From assembly GCA_024449915.1 (NCBI GenBank), contig JAMZAV010000054.1:1240001-1304000 (forward strand): 64,000 nucleotides of DNA, read 5' to 3'. Below, one piece after another: positions 20,763-33,060 of the stretch. The notes beneath the pieces are model-generated. The model worked only from the letters and a program-made list of their open reading frames with translations, was not told the DNA's origin and made no database searches. The translations under genes were made by a program, and so were the position numbers. Source of the DNA: Sweltsa coloradensis (lineage: Eukaryota; Arthropoda; Insecta; Plecoptera; Chloroperlidae). Each line of letters starts with the position of its first letter. Position 1 is the first letter of the stretch.

Positions 20763-21597
20763 CCGGCTCCAATACCAACCTTGAAGCCACAAAATACCCC
20801 AAAAAATGTAAAAGACCTGGCAACTTTCTGCGTGTCAATGGAGGGCGACTTCAACAAACGGCTCGAAGACCTCCAAAAAACTACCCACTCACAACTAGAG
20901 GAACTAAAGAAACTACTGGTTTCGTCTAGATCAGACAACCTCAAATCTACGCCCACCACCGACGATGAGAGTCAATCTGAAGCAGACGCCGTCGTCGCGA
21001 GCTGCAAACTAAGCTTGACCAACAGATCGCTGCCGTTAAGGAGGGTATCATTAAGGATCTGGAAGCCGTGCGTCGCGACGTTCGCCGTATAGACCAAGTC
21101 ACAATCGACCACGGAGACATGATCGACGACTGCGAGCAATACAGCCGATGCAACTGCCTCCTCATACACGGCGTCCCTGAGTGTTCGAGTCCGTACTCCG
21201 CTTTTCGGCCACCCGCCTCCAGTTCGAGCTGAGGGAGGAGGACATCGACCGTTGCCACCGCCTTGAACCCGTCAGGCACAACATAGCGGAGGTCGTCGCT
21301 GAGGGCCACCCGAGGCCTATCATCGTGAAATTCACGCGCTACTACACCAGGACGGACATTTGGGGTCGCAAGAAGAAGCTAACAAAATCCAACTTCCTCA
21401 TCACCGAGTCTCGCACTCGTACCCGGGCGAGACTTCTAGGTCTTGCTAAGAGCATCGCGGGTCAAAGCAACAAGTGGACCCAGGATGGACGGATCATCGT
21501 TCTGGGACGAAACAACAAGAGGATTTACGTCACACGGGAACGAGACTTGGAGATGCTCAACGACCTACGCAAACCCCAATCATCAGATGAAAGCTAA
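20763..21597 (+). pseudogene. LINE ORF1 (L1-type RNA-binding protein), frameshifted
   Basis: The frame opens near 20,763 and gives a charged, helix-prone segment with FNKRLEDLQKTTHSQLEELK, a likely coiled coil. It shifts at about 20,999 into IDDCEQYSRCNCLLIHGVPE, which matches the start of the RRM of L1-type ORF1p (R-x-N-x-L-I-I-H-G-x-P-E). It shifts again near 21,181 into RPIIVKFTRYYTRTDIWGRK and SNFLITESRTRTRARLLGLA, the family's conserved C-terminal part. ORF1p coats the element's RNA for retrotransposition. Two frameshifts make it a relic, and ORF2 follows on the same strand. Confidence 0.8.
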
Positions 21598-22139
21598 CCA
21601 CGACACTAAAATCAAGAGATCCCAGCCTAGAGACACTACCCAATGTATGCTTGTTCTTCTATTGTTCAATGCTAATTGAACTTTATTTATCGCTCCGTAT
21701 TTCTAGTTTAGTTTTAATCTTACCTTCAATTAGCTTAATTTTCCGTGTGTATGTGTGTGTGTGTGTGTATGTGTGCATGAGAGCGTGTGGTGTAAAGAAG
21801 ACAGCAGGAGACATGGTGAGTGTTTTTGCATTATTCAATCAGCTTTGTCACAGGTGATCGGCGACTATACTTATATCAATTATATAATACCACATTCTTA
21901 CCATCTTGCTTGGAAAAACTAGTAGTAACTAATGGCTCCAAACCAAAGTAATTTGGCAAAACTAAAAACTCCTAAAGCAAAACCACCCCAATCACTGCCT
22001 TTCGTAAATCCCCTTCAATAAAAAACAAACACCACAAAAGCCCTGGCCAAAACGGACGAGTCGAAGTTGTCTTGAATGAAGGCAAAGAGCGCATACAATT
22101 ACAATTAATTAATAATCAATTATGCATACATCTTACAAT

Positions 22140-23935
22140 TCATTCCCCATTATGAGCACGTAATTGTAATGGGTGACTTTAATACCAACCTACTAGCTGT
22201 TAATCACACAGATACAAAGCAACTAACTACCATATTCGAATCATGCAACCTAACTATATTACCGCTATAACCAACCCATCATACCTCCACCTCGCACACA
22301 TGGATTGACCTCATAATGACGTCAAACCGTGACAAAGTCCTAAATCACGGTCAACTCTCTGTACCAGGCATATCAGCCCACGACTTATTATTATTTACAA
22401 TATTCCATTCGTACGCCGAAACAAAAACCAAAACTTATTTCACGACGAGCACTAAAACTCATAGATGATGACGAATTTAGAACCGATTCTATTTCTTTAC
22501 CTTGGGACACATTAATCAACCTGCCCACAATTGACGAAAAGCTTTCAGCATTTAATTCTACGATTTTTAACCTGTATGATAAACACGCACCATTAAAAGT
22601 CGTCAGAGTCACTAAACCACCTTCGCCATGGCTCAATGCTGAGATAAGAAACCAAATGGCCATGGAGGGACGCGGCATTCAACAAATTCAAATCAAGCCA
22701 TGACCCTAAGCATGAAAATGAATACCGACACTTAAGAAACAAAACTAATCAAATGATAAGGACAGCAAAACGGCGTCACACCTATACCTTACTGGACCCA
22801 AATATGCGTATGCCTATGAAAAAAACATGGCAACACCTGTCCCATATGGACATAGGCAAACAAAAGGAGGACGAGGCTCTTATCGAAATTCCCCTGGACA
22901 ACCTTAACAATTATTTTACTACTCCGCCCACAAACATTAACCCCGTTCTAAAAGATGAGCATGTTAAGAGCATAAAAGATCAATCTACTACACCAACGTA
23001 TGATCAATTTCATTTCAAACACGTGACACCAAAAATGGCAATTAACGCAACTAAACGAATCAAATCGAATGCTGAAGGCGTAGATCTAATCCCCATAAAA
23101 CTGATTCAATGCATGATCAATCTGTCTCCAATTTTAATCGAACCTATTACTTACCTCTTTAACTTCTCACTTACACATCACTCTTACCCTGACATCTGGA
23201 AACAGGACTTGTTCGTCCTCTACCAAAGAAACCAAATCCCAGCACTGTTCATGACTACCGTCCAATCAGTATCCTACCATCTCTCTCTAAGGCGCTCGAG
23301 TATATTGTTCACACATTTAAATAAATGATTTTCTAACAGGAAACAATTTACTAGACCAGTACGAATCAGAATTCCGTTCCAATCATAGTACGTGCACAGC
23401 GTTTATCAAAGTAACTGACGCTATACGAACAAAGATAGACAGTCGACAACTTACACTTCTGACTTTACTTGACTTTAGCAAAGCTTTTGACTCAGTTGAC
23501 TTTGACATACTAATGACTAAACTTGAATCTCTAAACTTTTCCCGCCCAACTCTTCAGTGGATGCATTCTTACCTTAGTGGAAGACAGCAATGTATATAGT
23601 ATCGGGTGATAACAAATCTGAATGGATGCCACTTGAGACTGGGGTGCCTCAAGGCAGTGTACTAGGGCCATTATTATTCTCACTCTTTATTAATGACATC
23701 GAAATCGCTCAAATATTGTTATCACCATCTTTACGCCGACGACCTTCAAATTTATGTTCATTCCTTCCCTCTCGCAATTAACCAAGCAATTCAAATGATG
23801 AACGTGGATTTGCAATCTTTACATGCCTGGGCGACCAAAAATTGTTTGACTATAAATCCCATAAAATCCTAATCTATGATTCTAGGTTATCACAAACTGC
23901 TAGCAAAAATAGACCGCACAAAAATCAACCCCACG
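22140..23935 (+). pseudogene. LINE ORF2 relic: endonuclease and reverse transcriptase
   Basis: From 22,160 the translation gives VIVMGDFNTN, the metal-binding motif of the apurinic-type endonuclease, then WIDLIM and SAHDL further on. A linker and an RT N-terminus follow (NATKRIKSNAEGVDLIPIKL). After shifts come LTLLDFSKAFDSVDFDIL (palm), [20 protein letters not shown] and, at 23,732-23,743, the catalytic YADD. It ends about 60 codons later where a HINE 3' fragment begins. The endonuclease N-terminus is missing, and several stops and shifts are present. The pairing with an L1-type ORF1 and the RT motifs suggest the Jockey/CR1 group, but the clade is not certain. Confidence 0.8.
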
Positions 23936-23939
23936 ACTA

Positions 23940-24096
23940 TACCTTTTCAGCGTCATTTTAGAAACTTCAGAAATCTTCAACTTGGTAATGATTTTTTCAC
24001 AAAATTACAGAAAATCCGCATAACACATGGCAGCTCAATGCACCAATTACGCTCATCCAACAACGCGCCTGAAAAAGCGTTTGCGAAGGTTCCTAG
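23940..24096 (+). repeat. HINE copy G, 3' fragment
   Basis: AAATCTTCAACTTGGTAATG leads into CGCATAACACATGGCAGCTC, AATTACGCTCATCCAACAAC and TTCCTAG followed by T. It matches the last 150 bp of copy A. It lies directly against the broken LINE ORF2. Confidence 0.75.
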
Positions 24097-26689
24097 TAAA
24101 ATTATTAATTCAAAATGCATAAAATTAGTTAAAAAAAAAAAAAAAAACATTCATAATTGTTTTTGGTTTTGTCAAAACAAGACAACTGCAAAAATTCACA
24201 ACAATCGATCCAAAAGGAAAAAGTTTTGTTTTTTCTACCAAAGAGCTTAAACAACAATGAAAAAAATCAAGGGGGGCAAAACATAAACCCCAAAAAATTT
24301 AAAATTCAATCGCCTTACACTAAAAATTGTGGTTGGGTGGGAAAAAATAAAACAAAATGGATTTGGATTTTTCATTGGCTTGACCGCTCGCCGAAAGCAT
24401 GTTTGTTTTTTAGGATATGCAAAATTCAGGTTTTATTGGCACGATGGGGAGAACCTTTTTTAAATGCCTGAGTCGATATTTAGGGAGTAAATTCCTATAT
24501 GTCTTACTTTTCTGTTCATCCTTCAGTCCATCTGTGCGTGTGACACTGTTCACGTTAAAAACCGAACACGACGTCCGATTGACATGCGTTTCTTTGTTGG
24601 GATTGCCCTTCAACAAGGATATAGAATTGTTTTGGTGAAGGAATTATGTGGTCCAACAGAAAGTTTGAAAATGCATGACCTCGCACCTCCACCATTACTG
24701 AATGCGAGAAAAGTAAGGAACATTTCTAAAATGTTAAGCTAACCCGACTCCACTACCTTAAAGATCAACGCAAGGCAAATTATTTTATTTTTGAAATTCT
24801 TCGACGATCTGTTCATTAAATAGCTTCGCTCCCTTTTTTTGGATATTCCTGTTCCTATGCTTTTGGAAATGTAATCAATGTTATCGTGAAGCTAAACAAG
24901 TTTTTTTTTTATAATCGATCGTGTACGTGTTATCAACAAAAGATATGACTTTTTTTTCACCGTCAATAATATACAGAGTCAACAACCACCAGCATTTGTT
25001 TCTGACATTTCACCCCCCCCTCCCCCCTCTCCTCATAACACCTTCCACAGATTTCGAAAAATATTTTTATTTCTATGGAAAGTAACGTCTTTTGAAGAAA
25101 GTATGAGAGAAAGTATGTCCGCCAAATTGCCCGACTATCAAGTACACTACACACTATAGGCCAACCCTGACCTGAATATTATTACATGTACAACACGCAT
25201 ACTAGAATGTAGATATACCGGTAGACAAACTCCCCGCTCCTGATAGTGACATGAACGTTATAATGACAGCTCAATCAAAGATCACAAAGACAAAGGTTTC
25301 TGGTACAACATAACATTATAAGAAGGAACCCCGGAGAGCTTTACTTACACGTGCACATAGCAACACGTCTCCGTCACACACACCACCCATGCCGCAAGCT
25401 CAATCACTTAGACAACGATATGAACTCCGAGAATTGATGGTTCAATTATAGGTAAATAACAATAATGGAAGTTGCAACAAGTCTTTGGCCGCCTAGCACA
25501 CATAAATCATTTCTGATAATTTTGTTAAGTTGCTAAGACAACAAAATAATGTTGACTATAGGACAAGAAAAACATATTTTCCAGGAATCACTTAGTTTGT
25601 GTGTGTTTAAAACTATGTTTTCATTACTGTGTGTACATAAAACCGTTATTTCCATCCAAATGATGGAACAATACCGTTGTTTCAAGCATTTTAGTATACA
25701 CACCAAGCACGATGAATTAAATGTTAGCTTTTTATTACCTAAGTATAAAGACTAAAATCCAGGGTGAACAGAATTGTGTATTTAATTTTAAGTATAGGCC
25801 TAGTTAGTTGCCTGGTTTACTTGTTTAGGTGGACTTCATGTGCAGTCTAGCTGCCCTTAGCATTATATGCGATTTTTTAAAATTTTACTAAGAACCGACG
25901 AATTTGAAAGGAGGTGATTCTATATTAGAGCCTATCTAGTTTACCAATTAAATCTCCAGTCAAAGTCAATGCTAATTAATTTTAGACATGCAATCAACCA
26001 AAAAGACATTGGATTGCATTGCATTGTATGCTGTCTGTCAGAAGGTCATAGTTCAAGTATCTTCGATTGTTCAACATAATACAAAATGGCGGACAAGCGT
26101 ACATATTGCATTTGACATTAATCTTTATTACTTCCGAAATAGAAAATGTAGGTCGTAGAAGGTGGGAGTTCGAAGTCCCACCCTCTTGCAGCGTTTGCAG
26201 CGTTGTGATTGGTTGCGGCCAGGTGGGTTAAATATTTATTTATTTATAATTTATCTTCGCAACGCTAGATATACGCCCTTAGCAACGACTCAAGGGCAAA
26301 AGGTCAAATCTGGGCTAGCTAGGTTTTATTTTTGTTATTTCCTAACCTTCATGTGATCATTGTGAAACGCTGCTATTGATTTTCTGATGCTTCTGGCAAT
26401 TGCTGCTTTACGATATCGAGACGATGAGTGGTATAGATGAAAGACAATTATACAACACTTATTTAAGTAACCGTATTAGCCAACGCATATGGCTGAAATT
26501 AGGAGCAAGTTTGTGTATATGTATGAATAAAAAAGATGTATTAAATAAATATGTTGTTTGCTAAATATGCTGTACAAATTAATAAATGAAATGTATTTGT
26601 ATTAAGAGTCCACCCACCCAGACACATTATTAATTTTCTGTGGGGTTGCATGTTTTCTTTAACGAATCTGCTAATATCAAAGATTATCT

Positions 26690-26720
<31 letters not shown>

Positions 26721-27329
26721 CGCGAAAGTTATACCCTCCTATTGTTAGGCATCAAGTATTGCTAATGCCACCTCTATATTTTAAAACCCGTACCAAATCA
26801 CTAAGAATTGTTAAGCTGAAACGGTCGAACAGCTTGTCATAAAACGTTCGACCACAAAATCAACTATTCCGCATTACATAGATGATTATAATAAACACAA
26901 CTTTTAACAGAAGGAGATATTATATACTGACATGATATACGTACATCATTATTGATAATTTTAACAATCACGTGTACCGTATCGGAAGTATCCAAACAGG
27001 GGAACGAAGCAACTCGAAGCAACAACAAGGTCAACAAAGAATACAAAAATAAAACAGTACGTTTCTTTCCACCGTTCCCTTCGTGTTGTTGGTGGCGGTG
27101 CCGAGTATAAAGAGGGATACGTTTCTATTCATGCATAAAAATCTAATTGATGGTGGAGTAGCCGTGTATTTCTATGTCAACAAACAAAATATGAGTCGTT
27201 TTTACAGTATGAAAATTGAAGTATTCGTACTTAGTGTAAACTCATCGTATTACGTTAGATATAATTTATAAGTGTCAACATTTATCAAATTTATGATTTT
27301 GTTTAATCATGTAATGTATGTATGCAATA
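24097..27329. other. Largely unassigned 3.2-kb stretch
   Basis: An A17 run lies at about 24,130. At 24,545-24,590 the sequence AAAAACCGAACACGACGTCC recurs, diverged, at 31,238-31,280. At about 26,160 a perfect T-arm-like palindrome GGTGGGAGTTCGAAGTCCCA marks a tRNA-like fragment, and at 26,415-26,450 ATCGAGACGATGAGTGG is a SINE-A tail fragment. No gene is recognised; the open frames are short and have no domain. Confidence 0.5.
26689..26721. repeat. CAA microsatellite
   Basis: Eleven uninterrupted CAA units. Confidence 0.95.
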
Positions 27330-27887
27330 CTAGGCCGCTTCGCAAACGCTTTTTTTAGTCGCGTTGATGGATGAGCTTCTATGTAATTTTTTAGTTTGCG
27401 TAGGACCACTTTTCCTTTGCAAGTGCTTTTTGAATGCATTGTAGGTGATTGTTGTCTAGTTTCTATTGTTAATTGTTATTATAAACCTAAAAAAAACTCA
27501 TATTAAAACCTTTATTCTATGGATTCTGGCTAACTTTTTCAACTTTTTCTATCAAAAAGCAATACATCACCATTACCTTAAAGTCCATGTAAAATATGAA
27601 CGTTGTAGCCCCACCCGTTTGGTCAGAATCGGCCCAAATGTCACGAAAATATCGCACTAAAAATCGTAAAGTTACGATTTCATGAGAAATATTTCTTCGA
27701 TTGTACCCAAAAACGTGGCAGGTCTAAGTTCAGAGATTTCGAAGGTCCCCTCTAATTTTCATCAAGATAGCATATGCCGTTTGCCCGGTAGAGAGCGAAC
27801 AAACAGACAGAAAAAAAAGAAAAAAAAACACCCGAGCTACATTTTTTAGGGTCAGTGAAATTAAAGTCTTCGCTTCGCTCATCCAAT
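27330..27887 (-). mobile_element. HINE copy J (second subfamily), full length
   Basis: On the minus strand it starts TATTGGATGAGCGAAGCGAA and ends CAACGCGACTAAAAAAAGCG, then TTTGCGAAGCGGCCTAG followed by T. AACGC/GCGTT form the end hairpin. The interior (GACTTTAATTTCACTGACCC near the 5' end, TGACATTTGGGCCGATTCTG in the middle, TCACCTACAATGCATTCAAA near the 3' end) defines a second subfamily shared with K and L. Confidence 0.75.
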
Positions 27888-28185
27888 AACCCTTAACAAT
27901 TGTAATCTAATTCATTATTTATCATAAGACTTAAGCGACCTGTGAAGTCTATGGGGTAATAATGAACCTTCCCTCACTCCAGACACAGATTTTGTTATGC
28001 ATTTCGTTTCCAAAATACAACATTAACTTTGCTGTATATAACTGACCACATTTAGAACCTCATTGCCACGATCTCTAGGAAATACACCCTCATCGGTACT
28101 CATGGCCGGCCCTACGGTGACCTCAAAACTCAATCAATAGCAATCCCAAACTGTACAATTCGAAACATTTATAAAACGCAAGTCA

Positions 28186-28565
28186 TTAAAAAGCTACTGT
28201 CTGGAACACATTTGGCAGTTGGCACATAGCTATTCGCTCGGACAAGAAGTATCCAACGTGCATGAAACATTGCAAAGTTGTCAATAAAACATATATGGAC
28301 AGCCTTGTGGTCATAAATTTTACATATTTTGTCTTAATCAGCCAGAAAAAAAATCACGACTGAGACAAATTTGGACTTTTAACAAAATCAAAATTCGTGA
28401 AAACTAATTTTTTTGTATATATTTTTTTAAATTTGGAAATGTGTTACCGCAGAGCTCTATATTTCCACATTTGTGACATAGGCCCTACATTCAAAATTTC
28501 AATCACTTGTGGTGTCAGTCAACCGAGCGAACAGCAATTTGACTAAAACGCATGTCCTCTCTTAA
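28186..28565. mobile_element. 380-bp MITE with TTAA ends, copy 1
   Basis: It is bounded by TTAA on both sides. Its ends are imperfect inverted repeats (CACATTTGGCAGTTGGCACA then TAGCTATTCGCTCGG on the left, CGAGCGAACAGCAATTTGAC on the right). The same element lies inverted at 36,502-36,881 and has exactly the same length. TTAA ends suggest a piggyBac-type target site. No coding sequence. Confidence 0.65.
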
Positions 28566-28627
28566 GAACAATTCGTTTATTTCGAGACCCATCAACGATA
28601 CATTTAAAATATCTTAGGAAACTTGCC

Positions 28628-28828
28628 TAGGGTGCAATGTATGCCCCTCTTCAGAAGGTAGTTTTTAGGAACTAGGACAATTGTGAAGGGAATGTCCGAG
28701 GGCTGTTGAGAACCTCTTACTTTCGCATTCCGACTGAAGAAAACCTCGGGAAAACCTTCAGTCAGGATCGCTGGTGTAGACGAGATTCGAACCCGCGACC
28801 TCCCGAATCAGAGTCTTGCGCTGTCGAT
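28628..28828 (-). mobile_element. SINE-B copy 1 (tRNA-derived)
   Basis: On the minus strand a tRNA-like head with AGGTCGCGGGTTCGAATCTC is followed by CCTGACTGAAGGTTTTCCCG and a body that ends GAAGAGGGGCATACATTGCA. Copies lie at 29,632-29,848 and 53,091-53,273. The B box is intact but the 5' acceptor side is decayed. Confidence 0.65.
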
Positions 28829-28985
28829 ACATATTAAACTAAAGTGCAGGTGCAGTTTGCATTGTATTTACAACTCTTTGCACACATTAAACATGCATAC
28901 TTGTAAATAGTAAACATTTTTCAAGGATACAACTATGAGTGCATAGCAAAAAATTAAAGATAATAAGAGAGAGATGGTAATAAAA

Positions 28986-29582
28986 CTAGGAAAACGCTTA
29001 AGTCCCGCCGCGTTGATGGATGAGCTTTTTTGTAAGTTTTTAGTTTGCGTGGGACCACTTTTCCTTTGCAAGTGCTTTGTGAATGCATTGTAGGTGATTG
29101 TTGTCAAGTTTCTATTGTTACTTGTTAATTGTTATTATAAACCTAAAAAAACTAATATTAAAACCTTTATTCTATGGATTCTGGCTAACTTTTTCAACTT
29201 TTTATTTCAAAAAGCAATACATAACCATTACCTTAATGTGTAAAATATGAACGTTGTAGCCCCACCCGTTTAGTCAGAATCGGCCCAAATGTCACGAAAA
29301 TATCACACTAAAAATAGAAAAAAATCGTAAAAGTACGATATTCTTGAAAAATATTTCTTCAATTGTACCTAAAAAGGTGGCAAGTCAAGTTCAGAGATTT
29401 CGAAGGTCCCCTGCAATTTTCATCAAGATCGCATATGCCGTTTGCCCGGTAGAGAGCGAACAAACAGACAAAAATACAAACAAAACAAAAACAAAACAAA
29501 AAAACTAAAACAAAAACAAAACACCCGAGCTTATTTTTTGGGGGGGTCAGTGAAATTGAAGTCTTCGCTTCGCTCATGCAAT
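28986..29582 (-). mobile_element. HINE copy K (second subfamily), full length
   Basis: On the minus strand it starts TATTGCATGAGCGAAGCGAA. It ends CAACGCGGCGGGACTTAAGC, then GTTTTCCTAG followed by T. The interior matches copy J block by block. Its 3' terminal 40 bp are those of copies A and E and not of J, so the end sequences have been swapped between subfamilies. Confidence 0.75.
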
Positions 29583-29631
29583 AATAAATCAATGAATTAA
29601 AACAAAAGGATAAATAATTTTTGTTTGAAGC

Positions 29632-29848
29632 CTGCCCAGGGTGCAATTCATGCCCCTCTTCAGGTGTCTAACTACGTATGTTGCGGATCGGACAATTGTT
29701 AAGGGATGTCCGAGGCCTGTTTAAATTAAGAGAACTCAATCCCTTCATTCGCAAACCTTCAGTCAGGATTGCCGGTCCCGACGGGATTTAAACCTGGGAC
29801 CTTCCAAATCTGAGTCGCGCGCTTAACGCGCGAGCCACCACTGTCGGT
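29632..29848 (-). mobile_element. SINE-B copy 2, best preserved
   Basis: On the minus strand it starts CCGACAGTGGTGGCTCGCGC (A-box region), then AGGTCCCAGGTTTAAATCCC (B box), AATCCTGACTGAAGGTTTGC and a tail with GAAGAGGGGCATGAATTGCA. It is the reference copy for the family here. Confidence 0.7.
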
Positions 29849-29869
29849 AACAAAAAGATCATTGCTTTG

Positions 29870-30134
29870 CCAGACATTAGTGGTCGTCGACTTATTGTGG
29901 TATAAACCAAATGCAGGATAATGATGCGCACAGTAATAGTTTAAGTGAGCATAGAGTCATTCTAATATTGTTTATTTCGAGCCTCATCAACGATGCATGT
30001 TAAACGAACGTGCAGGTGTTACATGCAGTGGTCGTGGACTGTTAAGCGTTATGCTTTGGTATTATGCCAACTACAGGATAATGATCGCACAGTATTAGTC
30101 TAAGAGAGCATAAAGTCACTCTTATATTGTTTAT
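29870..30134. repeat. Two-copy direct repeat, about 155-bp spacing
   Basis: AGTGGTCGTCGACTTATTGT and AGTGGTCGTGGACTGTTAAG start two units that both continue with CAGGATAATGAT, CACAGTA, AGAGCATA-like text and ATATTGTTTATT. The link GTTTATTTCGAG, then CATCAACGAT also occurs at 28,570, which ties this unit to the SINE-B neighbourhood. Confidence 0.55.
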
Positions 30135-30260
30135 TGGATGAGAGTCGTGAGCGTAGGGAAACGGAACGAAGAATTATATTTCACTACCCATAATAGTTCG
30201 GGTTTAATTTTTTCCACGGTTTTTTGTTTGATCTTTCTTTCAATATTTATCATGAAAATC
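30135..30260 (+). repeat. HINE copy O, 5' fragment
   Basis: TTGGATGAGAGTCGTGAGCG leads into TATATTTCACTACCC, then TTCGGGTTTAATTTTT, the 5' part of the second subfamily. It fades after about 125 bp. Confidence 0.5.
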
Positions 30261-31802
30261 GAACTTTACTACTTATTATTTATTTTAGATTGTGTGTTGG
30301 CACTTTCACTATAGCTTGTAATGTAGCTTTGTGCATACCAAAAAAGATTTAAGAATTTGGTTCTGTATTCAGTATAGTACAATCCTGTGTTAATAATTAT
30401 GACTAAACGAAACTGAAGTAAAATAATTCGAAAAGTGGGTTGGTTAGGATAAAAATGCTCTTCGAATAACGCGCTTTCAAGTACGTAGCCCGTTTGATAG
30501 ATATATTAATAGAAGTACTCATCGAATACAATTTGAAAGTTGCATCAGCCTTTGGAAATAGTGAATGAAGGCATAATGAGACTCCCTTCCCGACAACAAC
30601 ACTAAATATTGTTTGGAAACATGTTTGTAACAAATTATTTTTGCTGATCTGTATATCTCTACCCAACAATAATTATATATTAAACGTTTGGTTAAAAAAC
30701 AAATGCGTTAAAATATTGTTTTTGATTCTTTAATATTTTACTCAATATCGCGTCAGGTTAAGCGATTTCTAAGTGTACTTACACTATAAGATCGTGACAT
30801 CCGGAATAGTCGTTTTTCCGGTAGAGCAAACAAATGGGTCGTGACACACTTAAAAGTTTTAACATCAAGGTACGTTTTCATCCAGAAATATTTAAAGTTT
30901 CTCAGATCTATGCATAGAAAATAAACGCGGAAAGGCAAATGTATAAATATATATCCTAACCCTTCTTTTCTCAGGTAAAAGAAAGATGATCAAATGCTTA
31001 GTTTCTCTCGCCCGATAGGCCTAATTACATGTATTCATGACACTCAAGCCTAAAAATTGTACCCGAGAAAGTTGTAGTGCTGGGCATAACAATGACAGTT
31101 GATGTTTGAATGACTGGTTAAAGAAGATAAAACACCATATTGTTACGCAGACAGAAATGTAATAAAGATATTACGGAGATTGTGTTATGAATCGCACTTT
31201 CTGTCCGTCCGCACCCGTTCTTCATATGTGTGCCACGATAAAAACCGAGCACGACGTCGGACTGGCGTGCGTTTTTATGTTTACATCGCCTAATAACACG
31301 AATTATATAATTAATACAACGTTTCTTGTTTAAATAGAGCATAATAATATGTTTTAGAACAATTTTATAACGCCAGAACTTGTTTAGTACATTGTTCTCT
31401 GCAAGTGCAATGGTATTAGCAGTGTACTTGCTATTCGAATTCAACCAATGCATTGCTTAAAAACTTGCTGAGAATTTTGTTTTTTAGTCATAGAGATTGA
31501 CAGTTCTTGTCCCAACTTGATACTATACCTATACATAATATAAAATCAGTGTTTTCAATGGCATAACAACACGTATAGAAGTGGTCTCATAACCAAAAAC
31601 GCTCATCTATCAACGTGAATGAAGTACGCATTCGCGTAGAGGCCTAATATAGGTCTACAAACATTAGACTTCGATGATCGTCTCTTTTAGTATATTTTAT
31701 TACGCTATTATTCATTATTATATATCATTTATGCGCTAAATCATACCGATGTCAAAGATTAAAAATGTTGCCAATAGGACTGCTATCATTATTAGATAAT
31801 TG
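30261..31802. other. Unassigned stretch
   Basis: No gene or transposon is recognised. 31,238-31,280 shares ACCGAGCACGACGTCGGACT with 24,560, a small dispersed repeat of unknown type. Confidence 0.45.
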
Positions 31803-31893
31803 TTAAGTTCTATGGCTCATACGATTGAGGCGCAAGTCCAAAGCCTGGCATTGGAGCGGATTCGAATCCCGCGTATAATGCATGGGTTTTGCC
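31803..31893 (+). mobile_element. SINE-A head, interrupted by a MITE
   Basis: TATGGCTCATACGATTGAGG, AAGTCCAAAGC and GGATTCGAATCCCGCG form the tRNA-like head of SINE-A. A 667-bp MITE starts two bases later and separates it from any body. Confidence 0.55.
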
Positions 31894-31895
31894 TA

Positions 31896-32562
31896 ATGGC
31901 GTATTCGATTGGTCGCACTAGACCGCACTCAGTGCGCTCTGAGTGCGGTTTCCGTATTCGATTGGGAGTTTTCATATGCACTGAGTGCGAGTCAACGTAT
32001 TCGATTGGGAAGTCGCACTAGAAAAGTGCAGCACTCGACCGCACTGGCCTCGACCATGGTGCGACGCAGTGCGACGCCGAATTTGCCCGCGTAATATGAA
32101 TAAGAGGAAGAGATACGCCCTTATGAATTTGGTAAAGAACAAAGACGACGAGATCTTATTTTAAAATTAAGAACAGACTGATAAAATTATACGATATATA
32201 CCAAATATTGTTCATGTTTTGATTAGGTAAGTAAGCGTGGTCTTATAGGCTATGCAAAGGTGCAACATAACCTCACATTTTCACTACGCCTATTATCGTA
32301 TGTTTGCAATGTGTTTATATTCTATAGCTGCTAATAAATACAATTTTAAAATGCAAATAATAGCCCTATAATATAGTTTTGAACGCCAATTCTAGAGAAA
32401 GAAAACGTAATGCTAAAATTGGTTAAGCACTGGATTGTTTTTCGTGTTCGATTGGGAACTGCACTGACAGGCGCACTGCTTCGCACGACGCACTGGGCGA
32501 GTGCTATGACGTATTTGCACTACTCGAGCTCGCACTGAGTGCATGCCAATCGAATACGCCAT
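31896..32562. mobile_element. 667-bp MITE with TA target and GCACT-rich interior
   Basis: The ends ATGGCGTATTCGATTGG and CCAATCGAATACGCCAT are perfect 17-bp inverted repeats, flanked by TA on each side. Inside, GTATTCGATTGGGA and GCACTGAGTGCG motifs recur near both ends, so the subterminal regions are themselves small palindromes. A TA target suggests Tc1/mariner-type mobilisation. Similar GCACTCGGTGC text near 61,690-61,810, close to a Harbinger relic, makes PIF/Harbinger an alternative. Confidence 0.7.
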
Positions 32563-32622
32563 TAGTGTCCCCCTCATGTATCACCACTCATATTAGCAAT
32601 ATTGCAATAATAGAGACGTTAA

Positions 32623-32993
32623 GAGGATGGGATAGTAGCGAAATTAAAATCACGCGAAATTACCATTTTTTTGTGATATCTCGAGATCGATGCAAAATAT
32701 CTAAAAATTGATTGCAGACAGCCCTGTGGTTTTGTTAGAGCAATATAATGGAAGAAAAAATATTCAAATATAATAATCGGTGCGGTTTGTATAAGATATG
32801 CATTTAATTAATTAAATATATCAAATAAAAAACTTAATTACCATCACATTACAATATTTTTTGTACAGGTTATAGTTCTCCCAAAACCACAGGGCTGTCT
32901 GCAATCAGTTTTTAGACATTTTGCATCGTTCTCGAGATATCACGAAAAAACTGTAATTTCGCATGGTTTTAATTTCGCGACTATCCCATCCTC
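32623..32993. mobile_element. 371-bp MITE with about 110-bp inverted arms
   Basis: The left end GAGGATGGGATAGTAGCGAA and the right end CGCGACTATCCCATCCTC are inverted. The match continues through TGATATCTCGAGA, GATGCAAAAT, ATTGCAGACAGCCCTGTGG. A central AT-rich spacer of about 130 bp separates the arms. No target duplication is clear. The ACAGCCCTGTGG core also occurs, diverged, in the 380-bp MITEs. Confidence 0.7.
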
Positions 32994-32997
32994 GCAC

Positions 32998-33060
32998 GAT
33001 TGATTGATTGATTGGTATTGATTAACGTCTCATATTAATCCACTAAGGCATAGATTGATA
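32998..33060 (-). repeat. SINE/LINE 3' tail fragment
   Basis: On the plus strand GATTGATTGATTGATTGGTA precedes TTAACGTCTCATATTAAT and CCACTAAGGC. It is the inverted 3' end (AGACGTTAA then CAATC repeats) shared by SINE-A and SINE-C. Confidence 0.5.
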
